NCBI GenBank assembly: GCA_035687245.1
Contig: DASRYH010000042.1
Location: forward strand, 1-64,000
From: DASRYH01 sp035687245
GTDB lineage: Bacteria; Actinomycetota; Coriobacteriia; Anaerosomatales; PHET01
DNA length: 64,000 bases
Direction: 5' to 3'
The notes below the pieces were generated by a model that made no database searches, had not been told where the DNA came from, and saw only the letters and a program-made list of their open reading frames with translations. Positions 17,422-24,658 of this stretch are shown here, in pieces. The position numbers were made by a program, and so were the translations under genes. Within the stretch, counting starts at the first letter, position 1; the number at the start of each line of letters is the position of its first letter.

Positions 17422-18740
17422 TGCGCGGCAACACGACATACTCGGCGCGCATGTCCACTGCGATGCGGCTCGCTCTGGCCGCGGGCGTTTTGGCGCTCTC
17501 ACTCGGCTTCGCCACTGCCGCCTACGCCAACTTCGGGCCGCACACGCCCGACAACGATCTCACCGGCGACACCTGCGCGACGTGCCACCGCATCCACTCG
17601 TCGTACTCTACGGCGACGTTCACGGGAGGCGACGGAGCCGAATACAGCGGGCTGCTAGTGGGCTCTGCCGGCACGGTGACGGAGTTCTGCGTAGCGTGTC
17701 ACGGCGGCGGTGCTCCCGGCGCGGCTACCAACGTCGTCGACGGCGTCTACGAGTCGTCTTCTTCCGAGTACACGTCGTCGACCCCGGGTGCCCCGCTCAA
17801 CGCCGGTGGGTTCGGCAAGACGCCGGACGCCTACGCGTGGAACGAGTCGGGAATCGTGAGCCCCCTCGATTCGACGTCGCGTCACGACCTCGACACGGGG
17901 CCGTTGCCGCTGTGGAGCGCCGCACCCGCACTGCCGACGATGGAATCGATGTCGTGCACGAGCTGCCACGATCCCCATCCGACTTCGAACTACCGCATGC
18001 TCAAGGGCCGCGTGAACGGCACGACCGTCGGTGGCTATACGGGGATAGACAACGACCAGCCCAACGCCTTCGTGTTCTCAACTGAGACTGGCTTCCCGAC
18101 GCCGGGTTCTGATCCGGCCAACCCCGATGGTGGGTTCTTGAAGGGCTCGCAGGGCGCGTCGCAGGTAGCCGACTACCGGCCCAACTACACCGATGGAACG
18201 TCGCTGCTCAACGTGACCGCCGCCGAAGCCAACAAGTCGATCTCAGTCTGGTGCGCTTCCTGTCACGCGGGCTACCGTCAGACGTCGGCAGACACCACCG
18301 TCTCAGCCAACTTCGGCATCTACGAGGCAAACCCTCAGACGGGTGGGCAGGTCGGCCAGCTGGACCGCCACTTCCACCCCGTCGACGTCACGCTCGAGAA
18401 CGGCTTTGGCGCCAGCCGCACGCTTCCCGCGACGGTGACACCCGACGGCGACTGGGTTCCGCTCGAATCCGCCAACGCCGATGGTTCTGGTCAGTTCTAC
18501 AAGGACTACATCGGCTGCCTTACCTGCCACAAGGCGCACGGCAGCTCAACGGTGATGTCGGGCTGGGCAGCGTCTCACCTCGAGACCGACACGGCAGGCA
18601 ACTGGGTTCCAATGCAGGACACCACGCCGGGCGTCTCGCCGGACAAACCAGTCGAAGGCGGCTCGCCCACGGTAGGATCGAGCGCTCTGCTGCGCACCAA
18701 CAACCGCGGCGTCTGCGAACGCTGCCACGGCGGCAACTAG
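17421..18740 (+). CDS. Secreted hexahaem cytochrome c
   Basis: 439 residues. ATG 17421 overlaps the previous stop (TGATG) and has AGGAG 10 bases upstream; ATG 17451 is an alternative. The signal peptide ends near AAYANFGP. There are six CXXCH sites: CATCH, CVACH, CTSCH, CASCH, CLTCH and CERCH, spread along the protein with long haem-poor spacers. CTSCHDPHP and CLTCHKAHG resemble doubled-CXXCH-type cytochromes. Translational coupling with the decahaem protein suggests the two act together, presumably passing electrons outside the membrane. Redox partner and acceptor are not shown by sequence. Confidence 0.88.
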   Translation: MRGNTTYSARMSTAMRLALAAGVLALSLGFATAAYANFGPHTPDNDLTGDTCATCHRIHSSYSTATFTGGDGAEYSGLLVGSAGTVTEFCVACHGGGAPGAATNVVDGVYESSSSEYTSSTPGAPLNAGGFGKTPDAYAWNESGIVSPLDSTSRHDLDTGPLPLWSAAPALPTMESMSCTSCHDPHPTSNYRMLKGRVNGTTVGGYTGIDNDQPNAFVFSTETGFPTPGSDPANPDGGFLKGSQGASQVADYRPNYTDGTSLLNVTAAEANKSISVWCASCHAGYRQTSADTTVSANFGIYEANPQTGGQVGQLDRHFHPVDVTLENGFGASRTLPATVTPDGDWVPLESANADGSGQFYKDYIGCLTCHKAHGSSTVMSGWAASHLETDTAGNWVPMQDTTPGVSPDKPVEGGSPTVGSSALLRTNNRGVCERCHGGN

Positions 18741-18756
18741 AGCGTCGAACGCGCCT

Positions 18757-19410
18757 CTACGGAAGCTGCGCGTCGATGCCGGTTATCACTTGACCCGGGG
18801 TATCCAGAACCACTGGCGTTGCCAGATCGGGCGTCGGCACGCCGTTGTACCACTCCCAGCCTGTCATCACTGAGAACAGTCGGACCCTGTAGGCCCCCAG
18901 CGGCAGGTCGCCACTGGTGTAGTAGCCGCCCGTTCCGGTCTGGACGACTTTCAGATACGCATCCGGCCACGTGCCGTCAGCGTTCTGCTTGAAGAAGTAG
19001 ATGTAGCCGTTGAGCCCCGAGCCTGATGCGCCGGTGATCCGGCCCTGAATGGTTCCGACGGGCGGTGGCACTGGCGACAGGTCGACATCGATCACATTCG
19101 GGATGCCGGTCCTCACTTCAACCGTCGTGACATACGTGTAGTAACCGATCGCCGAAAACGTCAGCCGATACATGCCCCCGACCTTCGCCGTGTAGAGCCA
19201 CATGCCGTCCACGCCCGTAGTCAGCGTGGTGACCTTCTTGGGCAGACCGCCCTTGAAGAGCTGCTCGACCTTGACGCTCGCGCCCGCAAGCGGCGAACCG
19301 CTCCCGGACAGGGTGCCCAGAATCGTGGGCGGCTGCGCGAATGCGGCAGCTGGTATGAGTGCGGCTAGTACGAGCGCGATCAGGGTCGCGCATATGAGTC
19401 GGCGTTTCAT
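18757..19410 (-). CDS. Secreted carboxypeptidase-regulatory-like beta-sandwich protein
   Basis: 217 residues. ATG 19410 has AAGGAAGGA about 8 bases upstream. The signal peptide (MKRRLICATLIALVLAALIPAAAFA) is followed by two CarboxypepD_reg-like units: ILGTLSGSGSPLAGASVKV with later VDGMWLYTAKVGGMYRLTF, and IQGRITGASGSGLNGYIYF with YYTSGDLPLGAYRVRLF. Such modules are extracellular adhesive or scaffolding domains without catalysis. It converges with the hexahaem gene (16 bases apart) and lies downstream of the membrane cytochrome on the same strand, so it may be a structural partner of the cytochrome island (inference). Confidence 0.75.
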   Translation of the reverse strand: MKRRLICATLIALVLAALIPAAAFAQPPTILGTLSGSGSPLAGASVKVEQLFKGGLPKKVTTLTTGVDGMWLYTAKVGGMYRLTFSAIGYYTYVTTVEVRTGIPNVIDVDLSPVPPPVGTIQGRITGASGSGLNGYIYFFKQNADGTWPDAYLKVVQTGTGGYYTSGDLPLGAYRVRLFSVMTGWEWYNGVPTPDLATPVVLDTPGQVITGIDAQLP

Positions 19411-19574
19411 ATCGCACGTCCTTCCTTGCAGCCGATTCAGGCGCACAGAGCGCACGCCCTAACCACAACTTACCCGCGCGCAGAGGCGGGGCGCGTGACA
19501 CGGCCGTTCAATCCGCGAACGGTGGTGATGGCGCTCACTGGGCGGAGGCGCCGAGAGGTTGCGCAAGCTGCCGG

Positions 19575-20186
19575 CTAGTCGAGAGGGACGACGCCGGCGG
19601 CCACACGGTGGCAGTCCAGACAGGTCTCTGCGGCGAAGTCGCGATGGTTCGCCGGCAGCGAATCGCGCAGCCCGACCTGATGGCAGTAGGTGCAGTCGAA
19701 GAAGTAGCGGTTGGTGGGGTGCGGAATCGTGCCAGCACTCTCGGCCGCGAGGCCGGCGGGCCCAGGCGTCTTGGCGTAGTTGTCGGAGTCGAGCGGGTGG
19801 CACAGCAGACACTGCCCGCTCGTGTAGCGCAGGTGGTTGCGCGGCATGCCGTGGTCGCGGTTCGGGTCGCTGTGGCACTCGGGGCAGCGGATGTCACCCA
19901 TCGAGACCGAGTGCGGCACGAGCACGGGCACACTTGCGGCGTGGCACTTCGAGCAGGTCGCCCTTGTGAACGTGCGATGCGTGACTGGCATGGTGCCGCT
20001 CTCCACGCGGTGGCACTCAAGGCAGTCCTGCGTCTGCCGAATCGGCGGATGAGGGTCGGCCGGTGCCGCGCCAACCACGCTGTGCGGCGGCGTCACCGCT
20101 TGAAGCGACCAAGCGAACAGTCCCGCTGCCAGCGCGAACAGGCTGACGATCACGATGACGACGGCTGTGACGATTCGGTGGTTCAC
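19575..20186 (-). CDS. Membrane-anchored hexahaem cytochrome c
   Basis: 203 residues. One N-terminal transmembrane anchor (about residues 5-30) is followed by six CXXCH sites: CLECH, CSKCH, CPECH, CLLCH, CTYCH and CLDCH, with extra histidines (HRTFTR, HSVSMG, HRDFAA) suited as distal ligands. The size and anchor recall NapC/NrfH-type quinol-linked cytochromes, but it has six haem sites rather than four and I do not claim that homology. It starts 10 bases after the end of the ferric-reductase-like gene, so the two are one operon. Expected to take electrons at the outer face of the cytoplasmic membrane. Confidence 0.88.
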   Translation of the reverse strand: MNHRIVTAVVIVIVSLFALAAGLFAWSLQAVTPPHSVVGAAPADPHPPIRQTQDCLECHRVESGTMPVTHRTFTRATCSKCHAASVPVLVPHSVSMGDIRCPECHSDPNRDHGMPRNHLRYTSGQCLLCHPLDSDNYAKTPGPAGLAAESAGTIPHPTNRYFFDCTYCHQVGLRDSLPANHRDFAAETCLDCHRVAAGVVPLD

Positions 20187-20196
20187 GTCGCCATCC

Positions 20197-21537
20197 TCAC
20201 ACCATGTCGAATCGCTCGGTGTGGATGCGATCTGCCGGCACGCCGATCTTGGGCAGCGCCTCCTCCATCGCGTCCATCAGCGGCGTCGGGCCACAGATGA
20301 AGTACTGATAGTGCTGGTAGAGGTTGGTGGGGAGGTAGCGCTTGAGTATCTCGCCCGTTATGTAGCCGCGTTCGCCCTCATAGCCGTCGGCGGGGTGAAG
20401 GATGACCGTGACCAGCGTGAGATTCGGCATGCATGCGGCCATAGCCGCCATCTCTTCGCCGAAGGTGAGGTCGTCGGAGTCGTTCGCGCCGTAGAAGAGG
20501 TAGACGGGCCGCACGTCCCCACGCGTCTCGAGCGCCTGCAGCATCGCGTAGAGCGGCGTGATGCCCACGCCGCCGCCGATGAGCGCGAAGCCTGCACCCT
20601 CTTCGCGGTCGATCGTGAAGACGCCGTGCGGACCATCGATCCATGCTCGTGTGCCCGGCTTCACCTGCGGCACCACTTCGGCAGACCAGTCACCTAGCTC
20701 CTTGATGGTGAAGGCGACGGTGCCATCTTCGGCGGGGATATCGCCATTGCTGGAGAACGAGATCGGGTGCTGCGAGGCGCCGAATGGCGTGCGGCCGAAG
20801 CCGATCCAGCCGAACTGCCCCGGCTCGAAGCGGAAGCCTGCGTGCCCGACGGGGCGCAGCACGAGCGTGTGGGAACGGCCGTGTTCGGGGCGGTTCTCCA
20901 CGACCTCCCAGGGGCAGCGCATCAGCGAGAGAGGTCGCGCGAGGCGGTAGCGCAGGAACATGCCGACGAAGGCCACCAGGTAGACGAGCCACAGCACGCG
21001 CATCACCGGCAGGGCGGCGAAGCGCCCGATACCCAGCACGTGCGCGCCGGCGACGGCGATGAGCGCGATCGAGAGCAGACCGTGCGAGTACTGCCATACC
21101 TCGTAGGAGATGCCGAATGCGCGGCGCAAGAGAGAGAGCCCTACGACGAGGGAGGCGAGCGCGAAGGTGACGCTGCCAGCGATCACCGGCCACGGCGTGT
21201 TCGCGGTGGGCGCGAGCATCGCCGGTGTGTAGGTGTGGTCGACGATCAGCAGCAGGGGATGTGCGATGGCAAAGCACATCGACGCGATGCCGATCTGCTT
21301 GTGGAACTGCAGTAGCGAGTCGAGGCCGAAGGCGCCGGCGACGCCGCCGAAGCGCGAGACCAGTGCGAGTTCAGTGGCCATCAGCGCGAGCGCTATGTAG
21401 CCGGAAGCGACGGCGAGGTTCACCCAGATGGTCGCGGCCTGCGCCGCATCGAAGAAGACCGCACCCGCGATCAGCGGGAACAGGATGAGGGCCAGATACA
21501 GGCCGAACCACAGCACGCCTCTCACGATCAGTCGCAC
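20197..21537 (-). CDS. Ferric-reductase-like transmembrane flavoprotein
   Basis: 446 residues from GTG (GAGGGTGAAC upstream). About six transmembrane segments with haem-ligand-type histidines (QFHKQIG, FAIAHPLLL, WQYSHGLL, AGAHVLG) match the ferric reductase-like membrane domain. Residues ~210-446 form an FAD/NAD(P)H module: QHPISFSSN for flavin, GGGVGITPLYAML for pyridine nucleotide, and a C-terminal FICGPTPLMDAMEEAL. NADPH-oxidase/FRE-type proteins move electrons from cytosolic NAD(P)H across the membrane. Upstream of and tightly linked to the membrane hexahaem gene, it could be the electron entry point of the island (inference). Confidence 0.88.
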   Translation of the reverse strand: MRLIVRGVLWFGLYLALILFPLIAGAVFFDAAQAATIWVNLAVASGYIALALMATELALVSRFGGVAGAFGLDSLLQFHKQIGIASMCFAIAHPLLLIVDHTYTPAMLAPTANTPWPVIAGSVTFALASLVVGLSLLRRAFGISYEVWQYSHGLLSIALIAVAGAHVLGIGRFAALPVMRVLWLVYLVAFVGMFLRYRLARPLSLMRCPWEVVENRPEHGRSHTLVLRPVGHAGFRFEPGQFGWIGFGRTPFGASQHPISFSSNGDIPAEDGTVAFTIKELGDWSAEVVPQVKPGTRAWIDGPHGVFTIDREEGAGFALIGGGVGITPLYAMLQALETRGDVRPVYLFYGANDSDDLTFGEEMAAMAACMPNLTLVTVILHPADGYEGERGYITGEILKRYLPTNLYQHYQYFICGPTPLMDAMEEALPKIGVPADRIHTERFDMV

Positions 21538-21731
21538 TGCGGGTTCACCCTCAATCGCTTCGCACGTATCACCAGAAGGGTTCCTTGCATACGCCGTCAG
21601 TACTAGAGACTACACCGAACAACGGCACGAGTGGCGCTCGCCTGTTGTCATTCGCCCAGCCCACGAGGGACATATCGCAGGTTGGGGTACCTTCTGGCGT
21701 ATACCGCATCCGGGCGCATCGAGGAGGCTTC

Positions 21732-22280
21732 ATGGCAACGATCTACTTCGCAGGCGGCTGTTTCTGGGGGATCGAGAAGTACTTCGCGGGAGTGCGCGGT
21801 GTGAGTGGCACCGACGTCGGCTACGCGAACGGCACCACCGAAGACCCCACGTATCGCGACGTCTGCACCGGGCGCACCGGACACGCCGAAGCGCTCAAGC
21901 TCGACTACGATCCCGCGGTCGCGCCCTTGCCGTTCCTGCTGGAGCTGCTCTACGACGCGATCGACCCGACCGCAGTGAACCGGCAGGGGAACGACATCGG
22001 CACGCAGTACCGCACCGGCGTCTACTACACCGAGGCCGCCGACCGCCCCGTCATCGAGCGCTCGCTGGCGGCGCTGCAAGAGCGCTACTCGCGGCCGATA
22101 GCCGTCGAGCTCGCGCCGCTCTCGTGCTATACGCCCGCCGAGGAGTATCACCAGGACTACCTCGACAAGAATCCCGGTGGCTACTGTCACATCCGCCGCG
22201 ACCTCTTCGTGAAGGCTGCCGAAGCGGCGCCCACGCACGAGCACTTCGCTGCCGCTTCCGGTGGCGATTCGGCGAGCTAG
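21732..22280 (+). CDS. msrA: Peptide-methionine (S)-S-oxide reductase MsrA
   Basis: 182 residues. ATG 21732 has GAGGAGG just upstream; an upstream start would add a non-conserved leader. The catalytic GCFWG motif is at residues 9-13 and the conserved GYANG, GRTGHAEAL and AEEYHQDYL motifs follow. It reduces S-methionine sulfoxide in proteins, with reduction completed by thioredoxin. No MsrB domain or gene is adjacent. Cytosolic, no signal. Confidence 0.95.
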   Translation: MATIYFAGGCFWGIEKYFAGVRGVSGTDVGYANGTTEDPTYRDVCTGRTGHAEALKLDYDPAVAPLPFLLELLYDAIDPTAVNRQGNDIGTQYRTGVYYTEAADRPVIERSLAALQERYSRPIAVELAPLSCYTPAEEYHQDYLDKNPGGYCHIRRDLFVKAAEAAPTHEHFAAASGGDSAS

Positions 22281-22337
22281 GGAGCGGTATCACCGGGACG
22301 CCTCGGGTAGCATGGTGCCAGGGAGGTCGCCTCGCGT

Positions 22338-24308
22338 ATGACCGGGCTGCTCGTCGATATCACCGTCATCTTCGTACTCGCAGTTGTGGCTGCGATCGTC
22401 TGCGCGCGGATCGGGCTGCCCTCCGCGCTCGGGCTGCTGTTCGTGGGCGTGCTCGCGGGGCCGGATGCGCTGGGTGTGGTGGGCAACGTGCACCAGATCG
22501 AGATCATCTCTGAGATCGGCGTGGTGCTCCTGCTGTTCGTGATCGGTCTCGAGTTCTCACTTGCGAACCTCGCACACGTGCGTACGCAGTTCCTGCTGGG
22601 CGGCTCGCTGCAGTTCTTCGGCACGGCAGTGGTAGTGGGTGCGGCCACCTACTTCGGCGGCACGAGCCTGGCGCAGGGTGCCTACCTCGGCTGCGTTGTC
22701 GCGCTCTCGAGCACCGCGATCGTAATCAAGCTGCTGCAGGAGCGCTCGGAACTCGACAGCCCGCACGGGCGAGCGACGACTGCAGTGCTCATCTACCAGG
22801 ACCTCGCTGTCGTGCCGCTGATGCTGTTGGCGCCGCTGCTTGCAGGCGCTAGCGGCGGGGCTTCGGCGCTGGCGGAGGTCGGGGTGCTGCTTCTCAAAGT
22901 GGCGGGCGTAGGTGTATTCAGCATCGTTGCCTACCGCTGGGTGGTGCCGTGGTTGCTGAGGCTCGTGGTTGCGACGCGTTCGTCCGAAGCGTTCGTGCTC
23001 ACGGTCATTGCGCTGTGCGTGGGCATCGCGATGCTCACGCAGTCGGTGGGCCTCTCGCTCGCCCTGGGGGCGTTCATCGCCGGTCTCATCGTCTCCGAGT
23101 CCGACTATTCGCATCAGGCCGTCACGCTGATGCTGCCCTTCCGCGACGTCTTCATGAGTCTCTTCTTCGTCTCGATCGGCATGCTGCTCGACCTCTCATA
23201 CTTCGTGAAGCATCCGGGCGAACTGCTGCTGCTCACCCTTGGCGTGCTTGCGATCAAGCCATTCGTGGCCGGCCTCGCCTCGCTCGCGTCGGGCCTGCCG
23301 CTGCGCAGCTCGGTGCTCACGGGCGTGTCGCTCGGCCAGGTGGGGGAGTTCTCGCTCGTGGCGGCAACCGCGGGCGTGAGCGCGGGACTCCTGGGTGCCG
23401 ACGCCTTCCAGAAGGTGCTCGGCGTCGCCGTGCTCAGCATGGTCGCGACTCCCGCGCTGATGGCGGCCGGCCCTGGCATCACACGGCTGCTCGAGAAGAC
23501 GCCGCTGGCGCGCCTTGAGCGGCCGGGCCTCGCCTCGCCGAAGGCGGCAGGCACGCTCGGTCTATCCGGCCACGTCATCATCGTCGGCTTCGGCGTCACG
23601 GGTAGGAACCTCGCTCACACAGCGCGCCTCGCCGAGGTCCCCTACGCGATTCTCGAGCTGAACGCCGGCACGGTGCGCGAGGCTTCCGCCGCCGGCGAGC
23701 CGATCTTCTTCGGCGATGCGACGCACGAGGAGATCCTGCGATACGTGGACGCCCAGAAGGCGCGTGCAATCACCGTCGTCATCGACGACCGCCTCGCGGC
23801 ACGCCGGATCGTAGAGCTCGCTCGCCGCGTAGCGCCCGACGCCTTCATCCTCGTGCGCACCCGCTACCTGCGTGAGGTCGAGGTGCTGCACGGCTGTGGC
23901 GCCGACGAGGTCATCGCCGACGAGATGGAAGTCTCCATCGAGGTCTTCTCGAGAGTGCTCGCGCGCATGATGGTGCCGCGCGAGCAGATCAAGAGCTACA
24001 TCGGCGAGGTGCGCGGCGACTGGCGACGCATGGCGCGCTCGCTGGCGAAGGACGCGACCGCCGTTCACGACCTGCGCGTTCACGCGCCCGGGCTGACCAC
24101 GCATACGGTTCGGCTTTCGGAGGGTTCTTGGCTCGCCGGCCTGTCGATCGCCGAAAGCAAGCTGCGTCCGGACTATGGCGTGACGGTCTTGGCGATCACC
24201 CGCGACGGCCAGACAACCTCACACCCTGCGAGTGACGAGGTCTTCCGCGCAGGCGATGTGCTCTTCGTCGTGAGCCCCGAGGAGTGGGAAGCCTCCGCGA
24301 TCGCCTGA
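22338..24308 (+). CDS. CPA2-family cation:proton antiporter with TrkA-N/TrkA-C domains
   Basis: 656 residues. Twelve or so transmembrane segments of the Na+/H+ exchanger (KefB/YbaL type) fill residues 1-385; LALGAFIAGLIVSES is a conserved piece. A Rossmann TrkA-N domain (VIIVGFGVTGRNLAHT, about 415-530) and a C-terminal TrkA-C-like domain (about 565-650) follow. Such proteins exchange K+ or Na+ for H+ with gating by nucleotide or thiol ligands bound to the Rossmann domain. It follows msrA by 57 bases. Ion specificity is not evident. Confidence 0.92.
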   Translation: MTGLLVDITVIFVLAVVAAIVCARIGLPSALGLLFVGVLAGPDALGVVGNVHQIEIISEIGVVLLLFVIGLEFSLANLAHVRTQFLLGGSLQFFGTAVVVGAATYFGGTSLAQGAYLGCVVALSSTAIVIKLLQERSELDSPHGRATTAVLIYQDLAVVPLMLLAPLLAGASGGASALAEVGVLLLKVAGVGVFSIVAYRWVVPWLLRLVVATRSSEAFVLTVIALCVGIAMLTQSVGLSLALGAFIAGLIVSESDYSHQAVTLMLPFRDVFMSLFFVSIGMLLDLSYFVKHPGELLLLTLGVLAIKPFVAGLASLASGLPLRSSVLTGVSLGQVGEFSLVAATAGVSAGLLGADAFQKVLGVAVLSMVATPALMAAGPGITRLLEKTPLARLERPGLASPKAAGTLGLSGHVIIVGFGVTGRNLAHTARLAEVPYAILELNAGTVREASAAGEPIFFGDATHEEILRYVDAQKARAITVVIDDRLAARRIVELARRVAPDAFILVRTRYLREVEVLHGCGADEVIADEMEVSIEVFSRVLARMMVPREQIKSYIGEVRGDWRRMARSLAKDATAVHDLRVHAPGLTTHTVRLSEGSWLAGLSIAESKLRPDYGVTVLAITRDGQTTSHPASDEVFRAGDVLFVVSPEEWEASAIA

Positions 24309-24383
24309 GTGAAGACGATGCGGCTGACGGGGGAATAGTCCTCCAAGAGCCCTTCGGCAGTTCACATGGGGAGGCGGGCAAGA

Positions 24384-24632
24384 ATGGGCATCTTTTCGTG
24401 GCTAGTCGTCGGCCTGATCGCGGGCGCCCTGGCGAAGATGATCATGGGCGACAGCATGGGATGGATCATGACGATTCTCCTTGGTGCGATCGGAGCGGTC
24501 GTCGGCGGTTGGGTGTTCGGCATGTTCGGCGGACCGGGAATCAGCGGCATCGACCTGACCACGATTCTCGTGGCAACCGTCGGCGCGGTAGTCGTTCTGT
24601 TCATTGGCGGACTGTTCGCGCGGGGCCGCTAA
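24384..24632 (+). CDS. GlsB/YeaQ/YmgE-family membrane protein
   Basis: 82 residues from ATG 24384, which has GGGGAGG 9 bases upstream; the ATG at 24366 overlaps that site. Three hydrophobic segments with GIFSWLVVGLIAGALAKMIM and GAIGAVVGGWVFG are characteristic of the transglycosylase-associated/GlsB family, often stress-induced. Biochemical role unknown. It converges with the acyl-CoA synthetase gene. Confidence 0.88.
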   Translation: MGIFSWLVVGLIAGALAKMIMGDSMGWIMTILLGAIGAVVGGWVFGMFGGPGISGIDLTTILVATVGAVVVLFIGGLFARGR

Positions 24633-24658
24633 GCGGTATGCTCCGCGCCCGCGGGGGG

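Noticed and set aside
19575..20186. NapC/NrfH identity for the membrane hexahaem protein.
   Set aside because: It has an N-terminal anchor, but six haem sites and none of the family-specific spacing I could confirm.
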